Part shown: in pieces, positions 41,723 through 49,570 of the stretch
Position numbering within the stretch: the stretch's first letter is position 1
How the letters are laid out: every line of letters begins with the position of its first letter
Assembly: GCA_003248865.1 (NCBI GenBank)
Contig: QFPK01000016.1
Location: forward strand, 76,241-140,240
DNA: 64,000 bases
Source of the DNA: Sphingomonas sp.
GTDB taxonomy: Bacteria > Pseudomonadota > Alphaproteobacteria > Sphingomonadales > Sphingomonadaceae
Direction of reading: 5' to 3'
Notes under the pieces: model-generated
Seen by the model: only the letters and a program-made list of their open reading frames with translations
Told to the model about the DNA's origin: nothing
The model's database searches: none
Program-made: the position numbers and the translations under genes

Positions 41723-42914
41723 GCCGGTGAACACGCCTGCCATCGACGATTTTCTCGGGCGGCGCCCCAGCACGGTCTGGCGCCAGCGCCTGCTCTGGTT
41801 GCTGCTGGGGCTCACGCTCGTCGCGCTGGTCGCCCTGGTCGGTCGCTTCGTGAACGGTGGTGCGCCGACACGATACATGACGTCATCCGTCGTCCGGCAG
41901 GACCTGAACGCGGCCCTTCAGGGAACAGGCACATTGCAGCCCGCCGACCGCCAACTGGTGGGTATGAGCGAAAGCGGCCGCATCTCCGCCGTGCTGGTGC
42001 GCCCTGGGGAACAGGTGCGCGAAGGGCAATTGCTGGCCCGGCTCGATTCCGAACCGTTCCAGTCGGAGATTGACCGCGCCTCGACGCTGCTTGCAAACCG
42101 GGACACGGCGCTGTCCACTGCACGCGAAGCCGAAGCAAAGCTGCGTGTGCAGCTGCGGCGTTATGAACGCGTGCGTGCTGAATCGGGCGGGATGGCGCCC
42201 TCCAACCGCGAGATGCGGGTCGCCCGCACCGAGCTGCGCGACGCGACGGCGAAACTGCAGGATGCGGAGGCCGAGGCGGACGCCGCGCAACGGTCGCTCG
42301 CAACCCAGCGGGCACGGCTTGCAGCCGCGGACATCCGCGCGCCGGCAGACGGCGTCGTCGTGGCCGGACCGCAGAACGGACAGATGGTCACCGCCGGCCA
42401 GAACGAGATGCCTTTTGTGATCGCTGCGCCCTATTCGCGGCTGAAGCTCGAGATGATGGTGGATCGCGCCAACGCGGATGAGGTCAGCGTCGGCACCACA
42501 ACGGCCACCGTCCGCGCGACGAGCTTTCCAGCACGCAGCTTTCCGGCAAGGGTGGTGGCGATCCGTGCGGCGCGCAGCACGGATCCATCCAATGTGGTGC
42601 TCGTGCTCGACGTGCAGAATCCGGACCTTGCGCTGAAGCCGGGCATGGCGGCCAGCGCGAACGTGGAGCTTGGCCTGCGCCGAAACATGCTCGTCGTGCC
42701 GAACACCGCACTGCAGTTCGCCCGGGCAGGCGGCCCGACGCCGGACAGCAGCATGCCTGCCCGTGCCGAGGCTGGTGAGGCTGTCTATGTGCTCGGCGAG
42801 GGCAATCGTCCGCGGCGAACACCTGTCGAACTGCGCGGCTCGGACGGCACGCTGGTTGCCGTGGTTTCGGGTGAACTGGAACCGGGCATGCCGGTCGTCA
42901 CGGGGCTGCGCTGA
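41712..42914 (+). CDS. HlyD/MacA-type periplasmic adaptor, no cognate pump adjacent
   Basis: A 400-residue membrane-fusion protein with one N-terminal span (LLWLLLGLTLVALVALVGRFV). The lipoyl halves are SESGRISAVLVRPGEQVREGQLLARLD and ADIRAPADGVVVAGPQNGQMV, flanking a long coiled hairpin (~115 residues, rich in Ala/Arg/Glu). A beta-barrel part follows (PDLALKPGMAASANVELGLRRNMLVVPN). It resembles MacA, but no MacB or other transporter gene adjoins it; it lies between the shortened channel and opgG, both overlapping, so all are one operon. It might help move or present periplasmic glucans or recruit the pump next door. GGGGCCGGGG precedes the ATG at 41712. Confidence 0.85.
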   Translation: MAIEPVNTPAIDDFLGRRPSTVWRQRLLWLLLGLTLVALVALVGRFVNGGAPTRYMTSSVVRQDLNAALQGTGTLQPADRQLVGMSESGRISAVLVRPGEQVREGQLLARLDSEPFQSEIDRASTLLANRDTALSTAREAEAKLRVQLRRYERVRAESGGMAPSNREMRVARTELRDATAKLQDAEAEADAAQRSLATQRARLAAADIRAPADGVVVAGPQNGQMVTAGQNEMPFVIAAPYSRLKLEMMVDRANADEVSVGTTTATVRATSFPARSFPARVVAIRAARSTDPSNVVLVLDVQNPDLALKPGMAASANVELGLRRNMLVVPNTALQFARAGGPTPDSSMPARAEAGEAVYVLGEGNRPRRTPVELRGSDGTLVAVVSGELEPGMPVVTGLR

Positions 42915-44449
42915 TGCCCATGTGCGACACGGCCGTCACCTCCGCCACGCTCTCGCGCAGGACGATGCTGCTGCTTCTCGCGGCAGCAGCAGGCAGCGGC
43001 ACGACTGCTTCAGCCTCTGCAGTCAGCGGCACGGCCGCCCCGGCTGCCGATCCGCGCTTCGGCCCGCCCGTCCGCTTTTCCTGGGATCAGCTGGTCAGCC
43101 GTGCCCGGCAACTTGCGCGACGGCCCCACGTGCCGCAACCGTATGCGGCCGACCCTGCCCGCGATTTCGAGGCCTCCGTCGCACGTGCCTATGGTCCGGC
43201 CGAGGCGCTGGGCGGTCTGGTGCGCTTGCTTCCGGTTACCCGGCTTGCGCCCATTCCCGTGCGCATCCATCTGGTCGAGGGCGGGGCCGCCCGCCCGCTT
43301 CAATCGACGCTGGGCCTGTTTGCGGGCGACGTCGCCGGCGAAGTCGCTGGCTTCCGCGTTCTGGATACCTCGCAGCGCAGCGACTGGCTCGCGTTTCAGG
43401 GCGCCTCCTATTTCCGGGCCTCGGGCTCGCAGGACCAATATGGCCTGTCGACGCGTGGTATCGCCGTCGACACCGGGCTTCAGCGCCCGGAAGAATTTCC
43501 GGCCTTCACCGATTTCTGGATCGAGGTCTTGGGAGCCCGGCATGTCCGCGTGCACGCCCTGCTCGATGGGCCAAGCCTGACCGGCGCCTATGCCTTTGAC
43601 TGTACGCACGGCTCGCGCGGCGTGGAGCAGCAGATCCGGGCCGCGCTGTTCCTGCGGCGCGATATCGAGCGGCTCGGAATTGCGCCGGCGACCAGCATGT
43701 TCTGGTATGATGAGGCGCGACGGAGCCGGGAGGACGACTGGCGCCCGGAAGTGCATGATTCAGACGGGCTCGCCATCAGAACCGGAACGGGCGAACGTAT
43801 CTTCCGCCCGCTTGTCAGCCCGGATGGCGCGCAGGTCAGCAGCTTTCGCGCCGATGGGCTGAAAGCCTTCGGGCTGCTGCAGCGCGACCGGCAGTTCGCA
43901 AGCTATCAGGACGATGGCGCCTTCTACGAGCGCAGGCCCAATCTGTGGGTCGTACCTGATGGAGATTGGGGCCCCGGCAGCATATTGCTGTATGAAATGC
44001 CCACCAACAGCGAGACGGCGGACAATGTGGTCGCCTTCTGGCAGAGCGACCGCCCGGCGAAATCCGGGGAGCGGCGGGATCTGGCCTACACGCTTCGCTG
44101 GACCTCGGACGACCTGTCAGACGACGGCGCTGCCCGTGTCGTCGACAGCTGGACGGGCTCAGGCGGAATTCCGGGTGCGCCGCCGGCATCGGGAACAAAG
44201 AAGTTCGTGGTTGATTTTGAAGGCAGGGGCCTGATTGGCCTGGGGCGAGATGATCTGGAGGCAGATATCAACATTCCGGCGGCCGCCCTGTCGATGAAAA
44301 GCAGTTATCCCGTTGTCGGGCAGGCCGGGCGCTGGCGCGTGATGCTGGACATCCGGCCGGACACCGCCGGGGTCCAAGAGCTTCGACTGTTCTTGAGGCG
44401 AGGTGAGACGGCGTTGTCTGAAACACTGATCCTGCCGCTGAGGCCATGA
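42914..44449 (+). CDS. opgG: glucan biosynthesis protein of the OpgG/OpgD family
   Basis: A 511-residue periplasmic protein of osmoregulated periplasmic glucan (OPG) synthesis, which shapes or branches the beta-glucan backbone made by OpgH. A twin-arginine-type signal (LSRRTMLLLLAAAAGSG) is present, which is more like OpgD than OpgG, the latter usually having a Sec signal. Family features seen: SYFRASGSQDQYGLSTRGIAVDT, TSMFWYDEARRSREDDWRPEVHDSDGLAI, FGLLQRDRQFASYQDDGAFYERRPNLWV and WGPGSILLYEMPTNSETADNVVAFW. OpgG versus OpgD is not settled. It starts within the stop of the adaptor gene (TGATG). Confidence 0.9.
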   Translation: MPMCDTAVTSATLSRRTMLLLLAAAAGSGTTASASAVSGTAAPAADPRFGPPVRFSWDQLVSRARQLARRPHVPQPYAADPARDFEASVARAYGPAEALGGLVRLLPVTRLAPIPVRIHLVEGGAARPLQSTLGLFAGDVAGEVAGFRVLDTSQRSDWLAFQGASYFRASGSQDQYGLSTRGIAVDTGLQRPEEFPAFTDFWIEVLGARHVRVHALLDGPSLTGAYAFDCTHGSRGVEQQIRAALFLRRDIERLGIAPATSMFWYDEARRSREDDWRPEVHDSDGLAIRTGTGERIFRPLVSPDGAQVSSFRADGLKAFGLLQRDRQFASYQDDGAFYERRPNLWVVPDGDWGPGSILLYEMPTNSETADNVVAFWQSDRPAKSGERRDLAYTLRWTSDDLSDDGAARVVDSWTGSGGIPGAPPASGTKKFVVDFEGRGLIGLGRDDLEADINIPAAALSMKSSYPVVGQAGRWRVMLDIRPDTAGVQELRLFLRRGETALSETLILPLRP

Positions 44450-44459
44450 GACGGACGTT

Positions 44460-46283
44460 ATGAGAAGCAGTTCCGTCAGAGACCTTCTGCCGCCCGATGC
44501 GCCGCTCGACATGCCGGTGCAGAATTTTGACGGCAATCCCCCTGCTTCCATAGAGGTCGAAACACGGCCGCACGGCCTGCTCGTGCGCCGGCTTTTGCTG
44601 ATCTGCGCAACGGCCGTGATCGGCATGATTGCATCCACCGAAGTGCGGATCGCGCTCGACCGCGACGATACGGGTTTCCTGGACGTGCTGCTGCTGCTGC
44701 TGTTCGTCCCGCTGTTTTCGTGGATCGCGTTCGGGTTCGTCAGCGCCTCGGTTGGCTTCGCAAAGCTGATCAGCGGCGGGCATGCCGGCTTCGTGCCGGT
44801 TCCCCACGCCAGGGAAACACTTGCCCACCGAACTGCCGTGCTGATGCCGGTTCACAACGAACCGGTAGAAGCGACCTTCGGCCGGATAGAGGCCATGCTG
44901 CATTCTCTGGATGCCGCGGGCGGTGCCGGCGCGTTTGATTTCTTCATCCTCAGCGATTCGAGCGAACTGCACGGCCGGCTTGAAGAGCAGGCCTGGGCGC
45001 GGCTTGCCGCGGCGACACAGGTCCGGCTCTACTATCGCCGACGGCCGGCGAATATCGGCAAGAAGCCGGGGAATGTTGCCGACTGGGTTCGCCGCTTCGG
45101 GGCGGCATATGCGCATATGATCGTGCTGGATGCCGACAGCATGATGAGCGGCCATGCCATGATCGGGCTGGCTTCGATCATGGAAACGCGCCCCACCGTC
45201 GGGCTGCTGCAGACCGTGCCGATGATCGTGAATGCGCGCACGTTCTTCCAGCGCTGGATGCAGTTCGCATCCTATGCCTATGGCCCCGTGGCCTCGGCCG
45301 GACTGGTCTGGTGGTCGGGTTCGGAAGCGAATTTCTGGGGCCACAATGCCATTCTGCGCACCCAGGCCTTCGCACAGAGCTGCGGCCTGCCCGATCTGCC
45401 CGGCACCACGCCGTTCGGCGGCATGATCCAGAGCCATGACATGGTCGAGGCGGCGTTGCTGCGGCGGCGGGGGTGGGCCGTGCACATGGTGATGATCGAC
45501 GAAAGCTACGAGGAGTTTCCGCCGACCGTCGTCGACCATGCAATTCGCGACCGGCGCTGGGCCCAGGGCAATCTGCAGCATCTCCGCTTGATCGATGCGG
45601 CCGGCTTTCACTGGGCAAGCCGCCTGCATCTGCTGATCGGCGCTTCGGCCTATCTCACGTCACCGGCCTGGCTGCTGCTGATCCTGGCCGAAATCGCCCA
45701 AGCGCTTCTCGGCAATCGGGATCTGCTGGTGAACGGGCCCGCAGCCCATATTCTGCTGCTCACGATCCTGTGCCTGTTCGGGCCTAAGTTGATGGGTGTG
45801 ATCTGGATTCTGGCAGACAGCCACCGTCTGAGACAGTTCGGCGGCGGCTTTGTCCTTCTGAAGTCGACTCTGCTCGAGATCTTGCTGTCGATCCTGTTCG
45901 CGCCAGTGGCGATGGTCAATCAAACCAAGGCGCTGGCCGGCCTGACGCTGGGAATCTCTTCCGAATGGACGGCGCAGAGCCGTGAGGCACAGGGCATCAC
46001 GCTCCGCGAAATCCTGCCCCGCACCCGTGAGCATCTGGTGCTTGGGCTGGTGCTGTTGTCGGTTGCGCTGGTGAATCCGGTGCTGGCGCTGTGGCTGTCT
46101 CCTGTGACGGCCGGTCTTCTTGCTGCGCCCTGGCTGATTGCGTTCAGCTCGCGCGTGACACTGGGGGATCGCGCGCATGCAGCCGGCTTCTTCCTCGTCC
46201 CCAGGCCTGCCATCTCCGCACAAGACCTCCCGCCCCCGGCCCAGACCGCGCAGGGCAGCCAGCGGCTGTCCACTTCGCCCTGA
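44460..46283 (+). CDS. opgH: glucan glucosyltransferase OpgH-like
   Basis: A 607-residue inner-membrane GT2 enzyme that polymerises glucose from UDP-glucose into OPG and exports it. Two spans precede the catalytic domain (LLICATAVIGMIAS, LLLLLFVPLFSWIAF). Motifs: LMPVHNE, a DSS (SDSSE), DADSMM, and the RRWAQGNLQH equivalent of QxxRW, preceded by QSHDMVEAAL. About five further spans follow (e.g. YLTSPAWLLLILAEIAQALL, LVLLSVALVNPVLALWL). It is shorter than E. coli OpgH (847 residues) at both ends. It begins 10 bp after opgG and ends the operon. Confidence 0.92.
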   Translation: MRSSSVRDLLPPDAPLDMPVQNFDGNPPASIEVETRPHGLLVRRLLLICATAVIGMIASTEVRIALDRDDTGFLDVLLLLLFVPLFSWIAFGFVSASVGFAKLISGGHAGFVPVPHARETLAHRTAVLMPVHNEPVEATFGRIEAMLHSLDAAGGAGAFDFFILSDSSELHGRLEEQAWARLAAATQVRLYYRRRPANIGKKPGNVADWVRRFGAAYAHMIVLDADSMMSGHAMIGLASIMETRPTVGLLQTVPMIVNARTFFQRWMQFASYAYGPVASAGLVWWSGSEANFWGHNAILRTQAFAQSCGLPDLPGTTPFGGMIQSHDMVEAALLRRRGWAVHMVMIDESYEEFPPTVVDHAIRDRRWAQGNLQHLRLIDAAGFHWASRLHLLIGASAYLTSPAWLLLILAEIAQALLGNRDLLVNGPAAHILLLTILCLFGPKLMGVIWILADSHRLRQFGGGFVLLKSTLLEILLSILFAPVAMVNQTKALAGLTLGISSEWTAQSREAQGITLREILPRTREHLVLGLVLLSVALVNPVLALWLSPVTAGLLAAPWLIAFSSRVTLGDRAHAAGFFLVPRPAISAQDLPPPAQTAQGSQRLSTSP

Positions 46284-46347
46284 GCGCGCCGGATAGCCTT
46301 GGCAGGCCGCTGCGGCGGCGCTTCCGCACGTGATGAACCCTCAGGCT

Positions 46348-46369
46348 GAAAGGTTGGCGGAAGATTGGG
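46348..46369 (+). promoter_or_regulatory. direct-repeat box upstream of the two-component genes
   Basis: AAGGTT-n5-AAGATT with an 11-bp period inside a 22-bp sequence; 20 of 22 bases equal the box at 48258-48279. Direct repeats with an 11-bp period are the usual target of OmpR-family regulators. It ends 65 bp before the kinase ATG. Confidence 0.65.
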
Positions 46370-46434
46370 CAGGCATGGCATAGCGCAGCCTGACCATCGC
46401 AGCCGATCTTCCACACCGGAGAGTGCAACCGCAA

Positions 46435-47511
46435 ATGCCCGCCAGTCCTGAAGAGCGCAAACGCAGCAGCCAACGGGGAACCTTCTCTCTCACATGGATT
46501 CTGTTTCCCTCCGTTCTGCTGGTCATGGCGCTTGTGTTCATGGCCGTGCAGATTCTGGGATTCATACCTAGTGACGACACGCTTTCGCTATCGGAGCGGC
46601 TGGATCCGGCCAATCTGGCACGGGAAGCGAACGCGAATCTCCCGCTTATCCTGTTCATCTCCGGGCTGATGATGGCAGGCATTTTCATCGCGCTGCGGCT
46701 TGGCCTCAGGCCGCTCAAGCATATTTCGGAACTGGCGGCCGGCATCGGGCCCGCCACCATCAACCAGCGCCTTCCCCTCCGCTCGACACCACGGGAAATC
46801 GTGCCGCTTGTGCTCGCCTTCAACACCACGCTGGACAGGCTGGAGGCTGGATGGCGCGCCCAGCGCGAGTTTTCCGCCAACGCCGCGCATGAGTTGCGGA
46901 CACCGCTGGCAACGCTGCGCGCGCAGGTGGAAACCTTGCTGGAGCCGGATGATCGACGGGAGGCCATCGAGGAGTTCGACCGGCTGGGGCGGCTGATCGC
47001 GCAGCTTCTCACCCTCGCGGAAGCCGACAGCGGGGAAGATCTCACCGAAACCGCTTTCGATCTGGTCGCGCTTTCCCGTGGCGTGTGCAACGACATGGCA
47101 GGCGCCATTCTGGCAAGCGGGCGCGGCATCGCCTTCGACACCGCGCTCGATAGCCGGGCGTGCCGGGGAGTGCCCGGCCTGGTGGAAGCCGCGCTGCGCA
47201 ACCTCATCGAGAATGCCATGCGCCACACCTCGCCGGGGAGCGAAATCACCGTCTCCGTCGATGCGAAAGGCCGGCTCATCGTCAGCGACGACGGGCCGGG
47301 GGTGCCGGCAGAGTTCCGCCCGCGCCTGTTCGAACGGTTCAGCAAGGCCGACGCGAACGGCCCGGGCGCGGGGCTCGGCCTCTCCATCGTGCGCCGGGTC
47401 ATGGTGCTGCATGGCGGGGATGCGCGGCTGGAGCCGTCACCGGCCGGCGCGCGCTTCGTACTGGAGTTCGATGCCTGCCCCATCAAGCCCGGCGAGGGAT
47501 CGGGCGCATGA
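46435..47511 (+). CDS. two-component sensor histidine kinase
   Basis: A 358-residue inner-membrane kinase. Two spans (~19-40 and ~69-88) enclose a short periplasmic loop of about 28 residues. HAMP-like region LRPLKHISELAAGI. The H-box has His152 in FSANAAHELRTPLATLRAQ. The ATP-binding domain has N-box LRNLIENAMRHT, G1 SDDGPGVP and G2 GAGLGLSIVRR. The short loop suits membrane or ion sensing as in QseC/PmrB types. Its stop overlaps the regulator's ATG (ATGA). Start: ATG 46435 preceded by GGAG; a GTG four codons earlier is possible. Confidence 0.92.
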   Translation: MPASPEERKRSSQRGTFSLTWILFPSVLLVMALVFMAVQILGFIPSDDTLSLSERLDPANLAREANANLPLILFISGLMMAGIFIALRLGLRPLKHISELAAGIGPATINQRLPLRSTPREIVPLVLAFNTTLDRLEAGWRAQREFSANAAHELRTPLATLRAQVETLLEPDDRREAIEEFDRLGRLIAQLLTLAEADSGEDLTETAFDLVALSRGVCNDMAGAILASGRGIAFDTALDSRACRGVPGLVEAALRNLIENAMRHTSPGSEITVSVDAKGRLIVSDDGPGVPAEFRPRLFERFSKADANGPGAGLGLSIVRRVMVLHGGDARLEPSPAGARFVLEFDACPIKPGEGSGA

Positions 47512-48221
47512 GGCTTCTGTTTGTCGAGGACAATGCGCGGCTGGGGGAAACGACCCGCAAATATCTGGCCCGCACAGGCTTCGCGGTCGATCTGTTCCAG
47601 ACGCCGGCCGATGGCTGGCACGCCTGGCAACTGGCCACCTACGATGTCGCCATCCTGGACATCATGCTGGCAGGGCATGAAGAGCCGGACCTGCGCAGCG
47701 GGCTCGATCTTCTGGCTCGTGCGCGCGCGGCTGGCCTCTCCACGCCGGTCCTGCTTCTCACCGCGCTCGGCAGCATCGATCAGCGCGTGCGCGGGCTGGA
47801 TGCGGGGGCCGACGATTATCTGGTGAAGCCCTTCGCGATGGAGGAACTGGTCGCCCGCATCCGGGCACTGGGCCGCCGGCCGGTGCCGCTTGCCGACGAT
47901 GTGATCCGCTACGGCGATGTCGTCTACGAGATCATGTCGCGCGAGCTGTGCGTCGGCGAGGCGCGCGTGAGCCTTTCGCGCGGCGAAAGCATCATCCTGG
48001 AACGCTTCCTGCGCGCGCCGGAGCGGGTCGTCACCAAGACCCAGCTGGGTGAAAGCCTGCATTCGATGGAGCAGGATTACACCGAGAATTCGATCCATGT
48101 GCATGTGCACAGGGTACGCGCGAGGCTGGCTGAGCTGGAGGCCGGCGTCTCCATCCGCACCTTGCGGGGTCTCGGCTACATGGCGGTGAACCTGCCGAAG
48201 GACCGCAAGACGCCCGACTGA
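47508..48221 (+). CDS. OmpR-family response regulator
   Basis: A 237-residue DNA-binding regulator. Receiver: acidic pair Glu7/Asp8, phospho-acceptor Asp51 in VAILDIML, and Lys in ADDYLVKPF. An unusual short insertion (AGHEEPDLRS) stands between DIML and GLDLL, in the loop next to the phosphorylation site. The C-terminal winged helix is normal (LSRGESIILERFLRAPERVVTKTQL, NSIHVHVHRVRARLAELEAG, RTLRGLGYM). It is phosphorylated by the upstream kinase and probably binds the boxes at 46348 and 48258. Confidence 0.93.
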   Translation: MRLLFVEDNARLGETTRKYLARTGFAVDLFQTPADGWHAWQLATYDVAILDIMLAGHEEPDLRSGLDLLARARAAGLSTPVLLLTALGSIDQRVRGLDAGADDYLVKPFAMEELVARIRALGRRPVPLADDVIRYGDVVYEIMSRELCVGEARVSLSRGESIILERFLRAPERVVTKTQLGESLHSMEQDYTENSIHVHVHRVRARLAELEAGVSIRTLRGLGYMAVNLPKDRKTPD

Positions 48222-48257
48222 GGGCAAAAGCCCTTGCGCTGAAAAAACGCCGGGCCC

Positions 48258-48279
48258 GAAAGGTTCGCGGAAGGTTGGG
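48258..48279 (+). promoter_or_regulatory. direct-repeat box upstream of the MipA-RND operon
   Basis: AAGGTT-n5-AAGGTT within a 22-bp sequence, a perfect 11-bp-period direct repeat; the partner box is at 46348-46369. It lies between the regulator gene and the MipA operon. Confidence 0.65.
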
Positions 48280-48317
48280 TCTTCAACGCTGCGGCTTCAA
48301 CAGCCGGAGACCCGCAA

Positions 48318-48668
48318 ATGCCCCAGAATCTGACGCCGCTCGAGATGCGGGTGATTGCAATGTCACGCGGGGATCTGCCGGGATCGCTGGCGCGGCAGAG
48401 CCGTCTCTTCCGCTGGATTCGCGGGCAACGAACAGACCCACTCCCGCTTGCCGACCCCCGGCTCGAAGCCCTGAGACGCTATGCGATCCTCTATCGCATG
48501 CATGGAAAGGCGCTGGACGAGCGAGAGAGCCGGCGGCTCCGCGACGCCGGATTCAGCCCCCGCAGCATCGAGGATGTTCGCCGCCTGACGGCCCCCGGCC
48601 ACGACAGGTGGCCACCAGAGCCAACGCCTTCTTCCCACCGCAACCACATCGTTTCCGGAGCATTCACA
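48318..48668 (+). other. in-frame 117-codon extension ahead of MipA, possible small protein
   Basis: The frame is open without a stop from ATG 48318 into the MipA gene. The predicted peptide is basic and helical (LTPLEMRVIAMSRGDLPGSLARQSRLFRW, PRLEALRRYAILYRMHGKAL), looks protein-like, and then degrades into a low-quality stretch (GHDRWPPEPTPSSHRN). The leader CCGGAGACCCGCAAATG resembles the one before the kinase gene. It may be a small protein gene whose stop was lost, or spurious coding. A signal peptide follows in the same frame, so a fused product would have its signal buried. Confidence 0.4.
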
Positions 48669-49538
48669 ATGGGATTTTCCATGCCGCAAACCAGATTCCG
48701 CGCCCGCCTCTCTGTGGTGCTTGGCATCCTTCCATTCGCCTTGTGTCATGTCGCCGCCCAGGCACAGCAAGGCCCCCCGGCCGAAGACCAGGCGCCTCAG
48801 TCCTCCAACGACGATCTGCCGGGCTGGCTCGGCTGGATCATCGGGCCATCCTCCCCCGGCCAAGGCAACCAGTTCGCGCTCGGCGTCGGCGCGGCCTATA
48901 TGCCGGCCTATATGGGATCGAGGGATTATCGGTTTCAGCCGCTGCCCGCCATCGACATCAAGTACGGGCGTTTCTTCGTGACCTTTCAGGACGGGATCGG
49001 CGCCAAGTTCCTCGACACGGAAATGGTGACCGTCGGTGCCGGCATCACGATGGCGGATAACTACCGGTCCAAGGACACTCCCGACGGAATTGGCGGCCTG
49101 TCGTTCGGTGTGGGCGGGCGCGGCTTCGTCACCGTCAGGCCGTTCGGCTTCGAGGCGACGGCAGGTCTTACCAAGATCTTCGCCGGCAGCACCGGCGGCG
49201 TGATCGCCGATTTCAACCTGTCGCGGCCGGTCATGGTGAACGAACGCCTGTTCATCAACCCGACCATCGGCACGCGCTGGGCAAACGGGCGCCATAACAA
49301 CCGCTACTTCGGCGTGAACGCCGCGCAATCGCAAGCCTCCGGCCTGTCGGAGTTCAAGACGGGAAGCGGTTTCCTGGATGCCAAGGCAGAGCTTGGTGTT
49401 CAATACCGGCTCACGGAGAAGATCGGCATCGGCGCGGTCGGCGGCGTCACGACGCTGCTCGGCGATGTGAAGAACAGCCCCATTGTGGAGAAGAAGACGG
49501 CCCCGTTCGCCATCGGCTTCATCAGCTACAGCTTCTGA
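48669..49538 (+). CDS. MipA/OmpV-family outer-membrane protein
   Basis: A 289-residue beta-barrel protein. Signal peptide MGFSMPQTRFRARLSVVLGILPFALCHVAAQAQQ; the mature part begins with an acidic/Gln-rich linker, then MipA motifs (FALGVGAAYMPAYMGSRDYRFQPLPAIDIKYGRFFV) and ends in FAIGFISYSF with the terminal Phe typical of barrels. MipA family members scaffold murein enzymes or respond to outer-membrane stress. The start at 48669 has CCGGAGC 8 bases upstream and a good signal peptide; the open frame extends 117 codons upstream. It heads the operon carrying RND pump 2. Confidence 0.85.
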   Translation: MGFSMPQTRFRARLSVVLGILPFALCHVAAQAQQGPPAEDQAPQSSNDDLPGWLGWIIGPSSPGQGNQFALGVGAAYMPAYMGSRDYRFQPLPAIDIKYGRFFVTFQDGIGAKFLDTEMVTVGAGITMADNYRSKDTPDGIGGLSFGVGGRGFVTVRPFGFEATAGLTKIFAGSTGGVIADFNLSRPVMVNERLFINPTIGTRWANGRHNNRYFGVNAAQSQASGLSEFKTGSGFLDAKAELGVQYRLTEKIGIGAVGGVTTLLGDVKNSPIVEKKTAPFAIGFISYSF

Positions 49539-49570
49539 CCGCATCCGTCTCGCTGCGTCAGGAAACGGGG

